Below, piece after piece: positions 8,813-17,107 of a DNA stretch of 64,000 nucleotides. The stretch is from Chryseobacterium gregarium DSM 19109 (GTDB taxonomy: Bacteria > Bacteroidota > Bacteroidia > Flavobacteriales > Weeksellaceae): positions 1-64,000 of the forward strand of contig NZ_AUMU01000003.1 in assembly GCF_000430845.1 (NCBI RefSeq), written 5' to 3'. The notes below the pieces were generated by a model. It saw only the letters and a list, made by a program, of their open reading frames with translations. It was not told the DNA's origin and did not search any database. The first letter of the stretch is position 1, and each line of letters opens with the position of its first letter. A program made the position numbers and the translations under genes.

Positions 8813-9317
8813 TCAAAAGTATTGATAAGGATATCTCGAATAGAAATCACTGCTGATCTTTTTTAAACTATTAACAAATAATTGTTGAATCTCTATTGGC
8901 AGATGATCATCATGTCCATCCAGTTGTTCTTCAAGCTCCCGAAACAAAAAAGCAGCCTGAAGAAATATTAAAATCAATAAATTCGTCAATAGACCCATAT
9001 TCTCCATTATTGTGATTGTAAAACAAAATAGTTGATTTTTCTATATTAATAAACCATCCATCTCCCTGGCCACTTCGTCCAATGATCCAGATCTTACCGT
9101 ATAGTTCCGGATCATTTTTCTCAATATATTTATTTTCATTGAGCGCGTCTTCGCAGCTAAATATTTCTATGTCGGGTGTGATTTCCAGCCCTTTGTATTC
9201 TGATAAAAATTTTAAATATAACGGGTCTGATACAGGCACCTTATTCAGATCTTTAATTTTATTTATTCTACCATCAAATTCTTCAAAAACTAAGGCTGAA
9301 TTCTTTTTTTCAAACAT
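8813..9317 (-). pseudogene. SUKH-like immunity protein with a frameshift
   Basis: A 168-codon gene in two frames. The first part (from the ATG at 9317) contains PLYLKFLSEYKGLEI, IFSCEDALNENKYIE and WIIGRSGQGDGWFINIE, the G-x-x-G-x-G-D-x-W pattern of SMI1/KNR4 proteins, then EYGSIDEFIDFNIS. The second frame takes over at about 8960 with AAFLFRELEEQLDGHDDHLP and ends at 8813. Removing one base near 8960 restores a single frame. The protein would be a cytoplasmic immunity factor. As it stands it would be truncated with a foreign tail. Confidence 0.65.
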
Positions 9318-9450
9318 AATCTTAATTTATATCATACTGACCTATTTGAATTAGTAACGTTTATTTTAACATACTATGTTTATTTTAAAATCGATTACTA
9401 CAAAAAACATGAGTTTACACCTCAGATAACAGGTTAAATGCATTTATATT

Positions 9451-10245
9451 TTATTCTTCCCTAAAACCGCCAACGTAATATAGTCCGGTTTTATCATCTA
9501 TATCAAGATTAAAGCCTTCATAGCTTACAAGCTCCAACATCAGATTCGTCGTTGAGTTGACACCTAACTCCTCTGCCTTCAATATCATTTGTTCCGCAAT
9601 ATGGTAATCTTCTACATGGGTTATTATGATTTCATCAACCTTTCCTTTATTTTCAGTATAGTAGTAATTAACCTCTTCAATAATATTTTTGTCAACCCCT
9701 AAGATTTCCGCAATTTTATCTTTCAATAATTCTTTGCCACCGGCTAAAGAATTAAGGATTCCGGATGGTATTTCCTTTTTTCCCAGCCATAGATAATGCG
9801 TTCTTAAACTTACTTTATCACCGGTATCTGACAAGCCTTCTATTTCGCCAAGGTATATCATTTCTTTGGTCTGAGAAGCATTTTTTTGAGGTAAATCGTG
9901 ATTTTCATAAGCAACCAGGACATTACTATTTTCGATCTTACGTTCCTCGTACCATTTTAAAAACGCAGCGGTATCACCTAAAATATCGTTCAATATCATA
10001 TTGATCTCCTGAAGCTGATGATCATATTTCAATAGAATGAAATCTTCATTGTAATTGTCTATCCCTATGTCTTTACAGAATTGGCATCTGAGTTCAGGAT
10101 CCGGCTCCTGATCACCACCTTCTTTTCCCGTCGCTGGCTCATGATCATAAATAGACCAAGCCTTCAAATAGGATTCCTGACTAAAATATTCCTCAAAAGC
10201 CGCTTCTGATTCAAAATTCCCTACCCATATATGTATTTTTCCCAT
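9451..10245 (-). CDS. Imm22 (DUF4284) family immunity protein
   Basis: A 264-residue cytoplasmic protein whose N-terminal half matches the Imm22/DUF4284 family: the start IHIWVGNFESEAAFEEYFSQ, then QFCKDIGIDNYNEDFI, the hallmark C-K-D-I-G-I-D-x-Y-x-x-D-F. The C-terminal half contains KEMIYLGEIEG and a strand-rich segment ending YYVGGF. Imm22 proteins neutralise polymorphic-toxin nucleases. The gene is intact and on the same strand as the other immunity genes. No complete toxin is adjacent, so it is an orphan. Confidence 0.85.
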   Translation of the reverse strand: MGKIHIWVGNFESEAAFEEYFSQESYLKAWSIYDHEPATGKEGGDQEPDPELRCQFCKDIGIDNYNEDFILLKYDHQLQEINMILNDILGDTAAFLKWYEERKIENSNVLVAYENHDLPQKNASQTKEMIYLGEIEGLSDTGDKVSLRTHYLWLGKKEIPSGILNSLAGGKELLKDKIAEILGVDKNIIEEVNYYYTENKGKVDEIIITHVEDYHIAEQMILKAEELGVNSTTNLMLELVSYEGFNLDIDDKTGLYYVGGFREE

Positions 10246-10376
10246 CCTATTGTTCTTAATTTTACTATAACAAAGAATTCTTTATTGACCAATGGGATCT
10301 TAAACAAGTCTATTTTACAAGGAAGATCCGGATAATTCACTATTCCCATCATGATATATTTCAAGATAACATATGC

Positions 10377-10802
10377 TTAATGAACTGCCAGATCTTCAAT
10401 ATCAAAACTTTGACCTACCTGGCAATAAATTAACCCATCCGGATATTCTTCTTTTGCCTCAAAGATCATCGAAATCACATGATCAGGATAAAAGTTAATC
10501 GTTTTCAACTTCAATTGTGACTTTAAATCTGTATCATCTTTTGCTTTTGTATGATGTACAGTTTCTGAATAGGCAGCATCTGTCAACTCAACAGCAATGT
10601 TTGTTTTTAAATGATCAATTATGTTTTCAGTCAATGCATTGAGTAAGCTCACTGCCTTATCTAACAAGTCGGAAAAATCCTCAATTTTAGCATGGCTTTT
10701 TTCAATATCAAAGATTACCGGTATATGTTCATCGACTGAAATTGAATAGTCCCCTATTAACTTACCATCTGAAATTTTAAATCCACTTATGTTTTTGTTC
10801 AT
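10377..10802 (-). CDS. Putative immunity protein, family not assigned
   Basis: A 141-residue acidic, soluble protein (MNKNISGFKISDGKL..., C-terminal ISMIFEAKEEYPDGLIYCQV). I do not recognise the family with confidence; the E-Y-P-D-x-x-x-Y-C-Q end recalls small DUF2004-like proteins. Its ATG at 10802 lies about ten bases downstream of an Rhs-core remnant on the same strand, the position of a cognate immunity gene whose toxin tip was lost. The immunity role rests on that position. Confidence 0.6.
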   Translation of the reverse strand: MNKNISGFKISDGKLIGDYSISVDEHIPVIFDIEKSHAKIEDFSDLLDKAVSLLNALTENIIDHLKTNIAVELTDAAYSETVHHTKAKDDTDLKSQLKLKTINFYPDHVISMIFEAKEEYPDGLIYCQVGQSFDIEDLAVH

Positions 10803-10811
10803 AATTAATTA

Positions 10812-10938
10812 TACATATCCTGCTTTCCGGATCGTAAGGCCTAACCCTATATAATACAATCCTGTTTCTATATCTCCGTATTGCCTCTGATTCCTAAAAA
10901 GCATAAAGTTTAACCCACCGCTAAATTTATTTATTTTC
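10812..10938 (-). pseudogene. Rhs core remnant
   Basis: The minus strand reads NFMLFRNQRQYGDIETGLYY and then, one frame over, YRVRPYDPESRIC. This is the Rhs signature (F-R-Y-x-G-Q-Y-x-D-x-E-T-G-L-Y-Y-N-R-x-R-Y-Y-D-P-x-x-G) with one frameshift. It breaks off after DPES, so the core end and toxin tip are deleted, and the unassigned gene at 10377-10802 follows at once. Confidence 0.8.
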
Positions 10939-11046
10939 TCATAATTTGATAACAAAACGATTTATCTGGTCCGTTTAAAAAGCAATCAAACCTTAATCAC
11001 TAATTCAACGGATTCCAAATCCATTTTTCTTTATGGTATTAAAGAC

Positions 11047-12279
11047 CTACATGTCATCGTTTTTCCTTAGGTTTTCCATTACATAGTTTGCCGTTACACC
11101 ATGCATGAATATTGATAAAAGAATGGTCAGGGAAACAATAGCCCAGAGTTCATTTTTGTGGTCGAAATCAAATTTGCTTAACCCAAATGCAAGATAGAAT
11201 ACTGACCCCATCCCCCGGATACCAAAGAAACCTATCGCGAGACGGTCTTTATTTCCCATTTTTGCAGTACTTAATGCCAGCCAGCCAAACAGCGGTCTCA
11301 CCACCAATAAAAAAACTACTGAAAATACAACCATTTTCCAGGTAAGAGGGTTCAGTATTCCCATAGCCACAGTTCCTCCGAACAAAATTAGCAGCAAGCA
11401 TAAAAGCAGCCTTTCCACCTGATCCGTGAAGGCATGAAGCTTATCATGATACTGGTGTTTTTTTTCAAAATGTCTGAGTGTAATCGCACAGATAAATACC
11501 GCAATAAAACCATAGCCATGTATGAGTTCTGTAATACCATAAACCAACAGAGTCGCTGCCACCGCAACAAGACCGTCCCTGGTTTTCAAAGTCTCATATT
11601 TCTTAGCCATCCTAAACAACACCATACCTATCCCTTTTCCAAAGATGAATCCGAGTACGACACCGGCAACTAAACGATAGATCACATCAAAGGCAAACCA
11701 GTCTAATAAACTGACTCCTTTTCCGGAAAGCATGACACCTAAAGTAATTGCAAGCCAGGTAAACGGAAATGCCACCCCGTCATTTAATCCGGCCTCTGAA
11801 GTAAGAGCAAACCTGGCCTCTGATTTCATCTGATCGTTAGGGGGCCCCACCTGTACATCTGCCGCAAATACGGGATCGGTAGGGGCAAGAACCGCACCCA
11901 ACAATGTTGCCGAAGCCAGACCCAGACCCAGGAAATAATATCCCAGCAGCGTTGCCGCCCCTATACACAACAGCATGGTGATCCCGATGAGCTTTAATGG
12001 AGACGACCAGCCTTTAACAGAAAATTCACGGTCGATCTTTATGCCCGTACCCATCAGGGATATAATGACAATCAGTTCTGTGAGATGAATCGTCAGACCC
12101 TTGTTTGCTTGTGGAAGCGGATTTGGCAGATAGTCAGGAATAAAAAGATAAAGTAAGAATCCTGCTGCTACATAAAAAACAGAATATGAAATTCCTGTTT
12201 TCTCCGAAATTTTAGGCATCCATGCCATACTGAGGGTAGCGACTCCAATTAAGGTTAAAATGATTAGATATTGATCCAT
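11047..12279 (-). CDS. CPA1-type cation:proton antiporter (NhaP-like)
   Basis: A 410-residue integral membrane protein with about 12 predicted helices, a Na+(K+)/H+ antiporter of the CPA1 branch. Diagnostic motifs are the unwound-helix segment LAPTDPVFAADVQVGPPN, the ion-binding stretch FALTSEAGLNDGVAFPF (acidic pair E-A-G-L-N-D-G) and FFGIRGMGSVFYLAFG near the C-terminus, a conserved helix-10-like Arg region. There is no C-terminal TrkA or cNMP domain, so it is the short form. It exchanges cytoplasmic cations for protons and supports pH and salt tolerance. It is intact and lies oddly among immunity genes, possibly as cargo or a resident gene. Confidence 0.92.
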   Translation of the reverse strand: MDQYLIILTLIGVATLSMAWMPKISEKTGISYSVFYVAAGFLLYLFIPDYLPNPLPQANKGLTIHLTELIVIISLMGTGIKIDREFSVKGWSSPLKLIGITMLLCIGAATLLGYYFLGLGLASATLLGAVLAPTDPVFAADVQVGPPNDQMKSEARFALTSEAGLNDGVAFPFTWLAITLGVMLSGKGVSLLDWFAFDVIYRLVAGVVLGFIFGKGIGMVLFRMAKKYETLKTRDGLVAVAATLLVYGITELIHGYGFIAVFICAITLRHFEKKHQYHDKLHAFTDQVERLLLCLLLILFGGTVAMGILNPLTWKMVVFSVVFLLVVRPLFGWLALSTAKMGNKDRLAIGFFGIRGMGSVFYLAFGLSKFDFDHKNELWAIVSLTILLSIFMHGVTANYVMENLRKNDDM

Positions 12280-12929
12280 AAATAAAGAAATTTCTTATTA
12301 CCATCGTTTTTCAGTAATAATTAAAGGTGAGATACAATAAGATGCATTCAGGCCTGTAAGCGGAAAATGTTCATGTAGCTTGAATTAAATTGATCAAATA
12401 TCCCGCCAGATCCCCATTTTTCATAAATCTGAATCCGCCGCTTTTCAAAAAATACGACTGGTAAATTTATGATTTTATGAGAATGATTGGTGCTATACAA
12501 AATACAGATGTATCCACCTGACACATTGAACCGGCGCAGACAAAGAGGATCTTAAGAAAGCGGATTATATTTTAGCGGTATTATGAAATTCTTCAAAACC
12601 TTTTCACTGAGTAAAAGAAATACTCTGTTGAACACAGAATAACAGATTGAGAACAGGTATTTTTTAAAATAGCATTCCTGCACCCGGATATAATTCTATA
12701 CCGGTATCAAAGGAAGTGTTAAATTGTACAATTAATCAATGGCCCTGATGTTGAAAAATCGATAAAGAGCATCATCCATGAACATAAAACCATCGACATA
12801 AATGCACTTTTAGATTTGATTCCAAAAGAGAAAACAGAAGAATATTTAAAGTTGTTTTTATTAATGTCGACCTCAGATTTTAGCCTCAAATAAAGTATTG
12901 GATGTTGATATTATGACTTTATGCGCAGT
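12280..12929. other. Stretch with two orphan gene tails, no intact gene
   Basis: On the minus strand at 12348-12450 a frame reads KIINLPVVFFEKRRIQIYEK and on to a TGA at 12348-12350, with no start codon. On the plus strand at 12723-12893 a frame without ATG reads NGPDVEKSIKSIIHEHKTID and NALLDLIPKEKTEEYLKLFL before TAA. Both look like C-terminal remnants of unidentified proteins. The rest is AT-rich and without structure. Confidence 0.45.
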
Positions 12930-13388
12930 TTATTTTTTGTATGTTGTATTGACGAATTTTACAATATCGTCCCAACTTTTATTGTTTTTTGCATTTAGTT
13001 TGGTTATCGTTTCATGGTCTGTGACGATCATTATTTCGGTGTCATTTCCGTCATAAGGCAGCTGAGAATTTCCGTTTCTCAGATTTTCGAATTGATTCAA
13101 ATCAATTTTATCAATCAGGTTTTTCCAATCTTGATTTTCATTAAGATAAGACTGATGAACATTCTGAGTAGAGTCGATCGCCAAAAGGGAATACTTGACG
13201 CTGTCTTTCGTAATCTGGTAAGTTGTTGACTGGATTGTACTCCTCCCTCCATAAGTAGAGATAGAAACTTCCCTGATTTCGTTTTTAGCAACCTTTGCCC
13301 TTGTCTTTTGCTGTGTTTTGTTGCAGGATTGTATAGATAAAGCATAAAAACAGATTGTAAATAAGATTAAAATTTTAATGTATTTCAT
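12930..13388 (-). CDS. Putative lipoprotein
   Basis: A 152-residue protein with a lipoprotein signal peptide: hydrophobic core FTICFYALSIQSC, lipobox Ile-Gln-Ser-Cys with Cys22 as acceptor, then NKTQQKTRAK. The mature domain contains VSISTYGGRS, QDWKNLIDKIDLNQFENL and a terminal helix IVKFVNTTYKK. No named family is recognised; similar small lipoproteins sit in Flavobacterial toxin-immunity loci and might act as periplasmic immunity factors, which is inference. The next gene upstream starts within 55 bases, so the two may be co-transcribed. Confidence 0.6.
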   Translation of the reverse strand: MKYIKILILFTICFYALSIQSCNKTQQKTRAKVAKNEIREVSISTYGGRSTIQSTTYQITKDSVKYSLLAIDSTQNVHQSYLNENQDWKNLIDKIDLNQFENLRNGNSQLPYDGNDTEIMIVTDHETITKLNAKNNKSWDDIVKFVNTTYKK

Positions 13389-13439
13389 ATTTCCAAATTA
13401 TTACCGTGACTTGTAAAATCGATAATCTGATTGTTAAAA

Positions 13440-13787
13440 TTATTCAAAATACCAATATCCAAAATACGTTTCGCTGTTCTTACAAATATCATCATAATTG
13501 GTTTCCTCAACTTTTTCATATTTAAATTCCAACAGGATCTTTTTGATTTCCAATTTGTATTTTTCATCTTTGGAACCTGAATATTTTGCGCACAGGCATT
13601 TTGCCAGATCCATCTTCGCATTGTGGTAATTAAAGCCTTCATATTCATTTCCGAATATCGATTTCTGATCAGTCGCTTTACAGTCCAAAGCAACAACTTC
13701 CTTAGAAATATCTGGGTTTACCAATCGGAAAACCACAAATGCCAGAATGATAGAAATCGATATAATGATGAATGTTTTTTTCTTCAT
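13440..13787 (-). CDS. Small single-pass membrane or exported protein
   Basis: A 115-residue protein from the ATG at 13785-13787 (the frame extends 36 bases further upstream, but MKKKTFIIISISIILAFVVF is the better start: a basic tip and a hydrophobic helix). The remainder is soluble, with three Cys in CKATD, AKCLCAK and DICKNSE, and ends TYFGYWYFE. This resembles Tai4/T6 amidase-immunity-like small periplasmic proteins in size and layout, but I see no diagnostic motif. Toxin-tip debris lies directly upstream, so an immunity role against a periplasmic toxin is possible. Confidence 0.55.
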   Translation of the reverse strand: MKKKTFIIISISIILAFVVFRLVNPDISKEVVALDCKATDQKSIFGNEYEGFNYHNAKMDLAKCLCAKYSGSKDEKYKLEIKKILLEFKYEKVEETNYDDICKNSETYFGYWYFE

Positions 13788-14262
13788 GATTAATTTTACT
13801 ATTTCGAAATCTCTTTCAATCAACCTTCATAGTTCAAAGAGGTTCTGCTCTCTACAGAGTGGCTTTTGTACCTTCGTTGACCAGTTGTCGGTTCAGATAT
13901 TGTGTGATCAATTGATTTTTTTTTATCCTAATTCATTAAATCTTTGTCTGTATTGTAGCAGTCAATAATATTTCTGTTTAGGGTAATTTGAATATTTTTT
14001 CACCAATCCAATGTCCAGAATATGGATTTTTTTAAGGCATATATTCGACTCATAAAATCTAAGTCAGAATCTTTGAAAAAAGAAAAATTGTGATTGATTT
14101 GTATAAATTACGGGTCCATCATTGGGCGATCCAAGTAGTCTGTAAAAATTGCCGATAACCTTTCGGGCAGGAAATCGAAGTACGATAGCCGAATTAAAAA
14201 ACTAACTTGAATTTTTGTAAGTCAGCTATGCTTTTGTATAACTCATCTTGCCGCTGGTATTA
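13788..14262 (-). pseudogene. Toxin-tip debris
   Basis: At 13852-13970 the minus strand reads NIIDCYNTDKDLMN, one stop, then KNQLITQYLNRQLVNEGTKA and a TAG at 13852-13854. At about 14020-14090 another frame reads FFFFKDSDLDFMSRIYALKK. Both are protein-like but broken and match no recognised domain. They lie just upstream of the small membrane-protein gene at 13440-13787, as toxin tips do relative to immunity genes. Confidence 0.4.
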
Positions 14263-14670
14263 TCATGTTATTCCATTTCTAATTGTATTAAACTGCTCAT
14301 AGCCGTTCTTTTCAGGATCTTCCAAATTTATCAGCTCTGCTAATGTGGTGTCAAATATGCACCATCCATTCCTTTTACACAATTCTGCAACAGGGTAAAT
14401 ACTATCTTTACCATATAAATGAAAGCTTAGGAAATTGTAGGTATCTGTCGCTTTTATAATGGAGAATTCAATTGAAAAATTTTCCCGTTCAATTGTCCCC
14501 ATATTTTCAACAACTTTTCCATAATGAGAAAGCTCAAAATCAGGAAAATGAGAATGGAACTTTTCTATTACAGATGCCACTGAACCGATATCATCAATTG
14601 TTGTTTCGTCAATTTCTGATCCGCTCTTTATTTCACGGTTTAGTTTGAATACAAGTACGTCCCAGCTCAT
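14263..14670 (-). CDS. Putative immunity protein, family unknown
   Basis: A 135-residue soluble protein beginning MSWDVLVFKLNREI, with FHSHFPDFELSHYGKV, SIEFSIIKATDTYNF and LCKRNGWCIFDTTLAELI. No database family name comes to mind, but proteins with the same M-S-W-D-V-L-V-F start recur in toxin-immunity loci. Its 5' end and upstream region are duplicated about 1.2 kb away (15837-15934), evidence that this array expands by local duplication. Intact; cytoplasmic. Confidence 0.6.
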   Translation of the reverse strand: MSWDVLVFKLNREIKSGSEIDETTIDDIGSVASVIEKFHSHFPDFELSHYGKVVENMGTIERENFSIEFSIIKATDTYNFLSFHLYGKDSIYPVAELCKRNGWCIFDTTLAELINLEDPEKNGYEQFNTIRNGIT

Positions 14671-14738
14671 TTTGATTATTTATAAATTATTTAGTCTCTC
14701 AATAGTATTCCTGAATTTGTTTAAAACAGTAATATTAC
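14640..14738. repeat. Direct repeat, copy 1 (partner 15837-15934)
   Basis: About 99 bases covering the first ~10 codons of the 135-residue gene and its upstream region. They recur in the same orientation at 15837-15934 with roughly 85 percent identity judged by eye: shared blocks include the start codon context and the upstream sequence to GAATTTGTTTAAAA. Confidence 0.85.
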
Positions 14739-14777
14739 TTTGATCAAAAGTAAAGCAAAAAAAGTCTTTCTAGGCGA

Positions 14778-15293
14778 TCAACTCACTTTCGGGCTTCCTT
14801 CACTGCCTGCCTCCGACCGATTCCTGTAAACCTGAAGCACATGGCTGAGCCGGGTTCTTCCGATATCAAGCCCGCTCAGTGTCATATCCACTAATCCCCT
14901 TGGACAGCGATAGATCAAATGAAGGCGTGAAGATTTCCCGCCAACTACACTGATGATCTTTTCGTCATAGATTTCTGCCCAGGGATAATATACCCCGCCA
15001 GGCCTTTTGATCCCATAGTTTCCGATCACCATTTGCGCATCACGGTTCAAAAAATCATGTATTGTGACCCGAAAACTCACAGCGCCAAAACGGATGATAA
15101 CGGCACCCATCACATAACTCAGGATCGAACCTAAAGAAAGCAGATTATCCCTTGGGAAGAACACCCAGACGCCACCCGCCACGATGATGAGTAAGGTGAG
15201 AAAAATACTAACACCCTGTTTCCACCGGGAAAATCTGATCACGGTTTCGTCCGGAACCTCCGGATCTAAATCATATGTCTTTAGCTTATCCAT
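14778..15293 (-). CDS. Two-helix membrane protein with PH-like tail (STM3941-type)
   Basis: A 171-residue protein. After a short acidic N-terminus come two membrane helices (about residues 28-48 GVSIFLTLLIIVAGGVWVFF and 53-75), then a C-terminal domain with GNYGIKRPGGVYYPWAEIYD and RLHLIYRCPRGLVDMTLSGL. This layout matches the STM3941-type family, in which two helices precede a small PH-like fold and which is often found in immunity loci. The base composition is richer in G+C than its neighbours, suggesting a different origin. Function unknown; an inner-membrane immunity factor is plausible. Confidence 0.6.
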   Translation of the reverse strand: MDKLKTYDLDPEVPDETVIRFSRWKQGVSIFLTLLIIVAGGVWVFFPRDNLLSLGSILSYVMGAVIIRFGAVSFRVTIHDFLNRDAQMVIGNYGIKRPGGVYYPWAEIYDEKIISVVGGKSSRLHLIYRCPRGLVDMTLSGLDIGRTRLSHVLQVYRNRSEAGSEGSPKVS

Positions 15294-15416
15294 ATTGTTC
15301 TTTGCACTATGCTTTCAACCTGGTATAATTGTAATCCGCCCGGCTGATTTCCATTTTCATAAAAGATCGTTACTGCTTCAGTCTTTCCAGCTGCCTCCCT
15401 TCACACATAAGTTAGG

Positions 15417-15782
15417 CTAAAAAGCATCAAGAAAATCCTTTTCGGATAATCTATCATTTAATTCTAAATTAAATGAATAACTTTCATCATAAAATATAAT
15501 GTAAGCGGCAGATGGCATAAATTTCCTGCAATAAAGCGAGCATTTATAAAGCAATGAATAGTCTTCAGATTCAAGCACAAATGTATTGCCGTCTTTGTCC
15601 AGTTTGCCTTCTAATACATCCGTATTATTTTTAGTTATAAACCAGGTTAAGAAATATTTTACCCTTTCATCTTCAATTTTAATTATAATAACTTCCTGCC
15701 AATTGGTTTTCAAAGCCTCAATAAATACATCTTTATCAACAGCCCAATCTGGTTTTGCGACTGGTGAAATGAATATTTTCAT
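15417..15782 (-). CDS. Putative immunity protein, family unknown
   Basis: A 121-residue acidic soluble protein: MKIFISPVAKPDWAVDKDVF, then KTNWQEVIIIKIEDERVKYF, GNTFVLESEDYSLLY, and ending LSEKDFLDAF. No family recognised. Its ATG overlaps by four bases (ATGA) the stop of a 28-codon frame that starts with a duplicated copy of the beginning of the 135-residue gene (15779-15865), so translation could be coupled to that leader. It fits in with the other minus-strand immunity-like genes. Confidence 0.6.
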   Translation of the reverse strand: MKIFISPVAKPDWAVDKDVFIEALKTNWQEVIIIKIEDERVKYFLTWFITKNNTDVLEGKLDKDGNTFVLESEDYSLLYKCSLYCRKFMPSAAYIIFYDESYSFNLELNDRLSEKDFLDAF

Positions 15783-15865
15783 ATTTTATGGTTTAGCAGT
15801 CGCTTTTGCTTCAATATCATGTTTTTTTCAAGATTTAGTTTGAATACAAGTACGTTCAAGCTCAT
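15779..15865 (-). pseudogene. Duplicated 5' remnant of the 135-residue gene (short leader frame)
   Basis: Twenty-eight codons beginning MSLNVLVFKLN, a near copy of MSWDVLVFKLN at 14670, then diverging into unrelated sequence (LEKNMILKQKRLL) and ending in a TGA that overlaps the ATG of the next gene as ATGA. It is the scar of a duplication or replacement; it may still serve as a translational leader. Confidence 0.65.
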
Positions 15866-15934
15866 TTTGATTATTTATAAATTATTTATTCTTTCAAACA
15901 GTCTTCCGGAATTTGTTTAAAATAGTAATAAAAC
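15837..15934. repeat. Direct repeat, copy 2 (partner 14640-14738)
   Basis: Second copy of the repeat at 14640-14738, same orientation, carrying the diverged start of the 135-residue gene and its upstream region. One intact and one chimeric copy are best explained by tandem duplication followed by replacement of the downstream part. Confidence 0.85.
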
Positions 15935-15987
15935 CTTACAGAGTTAAATGCATTGCTCATCAAGCTGAAATTTATAACTTATTTTGA

Positions 15988-16110
15988 CTAATATCCATAA
16001 TCATTTTCAACTTGATCTAATAAATTACGGTTTTTCGCGCCAATGTGATTGATATTACTGCTAATGGCTTCATATATTTCATCAAAAGTAATAGAAAATC
16101 TCTGATTTGT
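15988..16110 (-). pseudogene. C-terminal fragment of an unidentified protein
   Basis: About 39 codons reading FSITFDEIYEAISSNINHIG and AKNRNLLDQVENDYGY to a TAG at 15988-15990, with a stop directly upstream and no start codon. Protein-like helical sequence, presumably the end of a lost toxin or immunity protein. Confidence 0.4.
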
Positions 16111-16177
16111 CTGTTATATAAAATAGCAAGTTATTTCATTGTAATAATATTATTAACCAATATGGCATAAATCTTTT

Positions 16178-16606
16178 TCACTCTTCGATGACTTCTAAAT
16201 CACAATTCGCGAGTTGAAAATCCTTTAAAACATCATAAGCTTTTTCAGATACATATAGCATCATACTTTCTTTAGAAAACCAAAAATCATCTTGTTTAGA
16301 TTCTCCATTAATCCTCAGCCATTTAAATACCGGCAATATACGATCCGGATACATTTCTTCAAATTGTTCTGATTTTGATGTTGTTGCTTTACCCAAATTA
16401 AAACCGCTTAACATACTTTGCATTAATGCTTCGGCTAGTTTTTCGGCAACAATAAAATGCCCTGCTTCGGTAACTAAATCGTCACCCAGCCAGCCATCAA
16501 ACTCATAATTCATTTTTGAAATTTTAACAGGCCGGGCTACAGCATCATCAATACAATCTTCAGTAAGGGTTCCCGCAACTTCAGGATATAATTGGTAATA
16601 TTTCAT
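16178..16606 (-). CDS. Putative immunity protein (Imm11/DUF1629-like)
   Basis: A 142-residue soluble protein starting MKYYQLYPEVAGTL, with KISKMNYEFDGWLGDDLV, EAGHFIVAEKLAEALMQS and a C-terminal AYDVLKDFQLANCDLEVI. The layout (an F-D-x-W-L-G-D-D segment, a helix for a buried pocket, a conserved late strand) resembles the Imm11/DUF1629 group, a tentative match. Its ATG overlaps as ATGA the stop codon of the toxin remnant upstream, the arrangement of a coupled toxin-immunity pair. The gene survived while its toxin decayed. Confidence 0.65.
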   Translation of the reverse strand: MKYYQLYPEVAGTLTEDCIDDAVARPVKISKMNYEFDGWLGDDLVTEAGHFIVAEKLAEALMQSMLSGFNLGKATTSKSEQFEEMYPDRILPVFKWLRINGESKQDDFWFSKESMMLYVSEKAYDVLKDFQLANCDLEVIEE

Positions 16607-17070
16607 TTAATTAAAATAATGGCACTTCCTATTTTTTTAAAAGTAGCAGACCACGAAGCACAATTGTTTAGTTTTGCGCACATGTCTAATGGAAAAACTT
16701 CCGTTGAATTTAGTACTAAAACCGGCATTCTGCCAAATTGTAGTCAACCGCAATGTCAATTAATCATTACCATAATCTGGCTCAAAATAATCAGCAGGGT
16801 CAAAGTCATAATATTGCATTACATCAAACCTTTCTTCCTTACTAATATAACCTCCTCTATTCTTTGCAGTTCTGAATTTAGTACAATATCGAATTTCATA
16901 ACTTATGAGCGTATAAGATTCGTGTCCTGACAAAAGCAGCAGCTCCAGTATCTCCATTAGGTACTTGTTTGTCTCCACAAGTTAAAAATGACACTTTTGC
17001 ACTTTGAGGAAAGAATTCCATTCTTTCTTTATCCAAAACCTTTGCACTTTCAGTGCATAGTGGCTTTAGT
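16603..17070 (-). pseudogene. Toxin C-terminus, decayed
   Basis: The minus strand shows, over shifting frames, KVLDKERMEFFPQSAKVSFL, then CGDKQVPNGDTGAAAFVRTR, then KNRGGYISKEERFDVMQYYD with FDPADYFEPDYG, and finally KLNNCASWSATFKKIGSAII ending with a TGA at 16603-16605. That stop overlaps the ATG of the immunity-like gene at 16604-16606. At least three frameshifts separate the pieces. The domain is not one I recognise. Its end-to-start overlap with the next gene marks it as the former partner of that gene. Confidence 0.6.
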
Positions 17071-17107
17071 ACAGCTTAAACTAAAACAATATCTATATAC
17101 AGGAACG

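Noticed and set aside
8813..9007. 64-codon frame as a separate gene
   Set aside because: Its sequence continues the SUKH-like protein of 8931-9317 after a one-base shift, and its start codon lies inside that gene.
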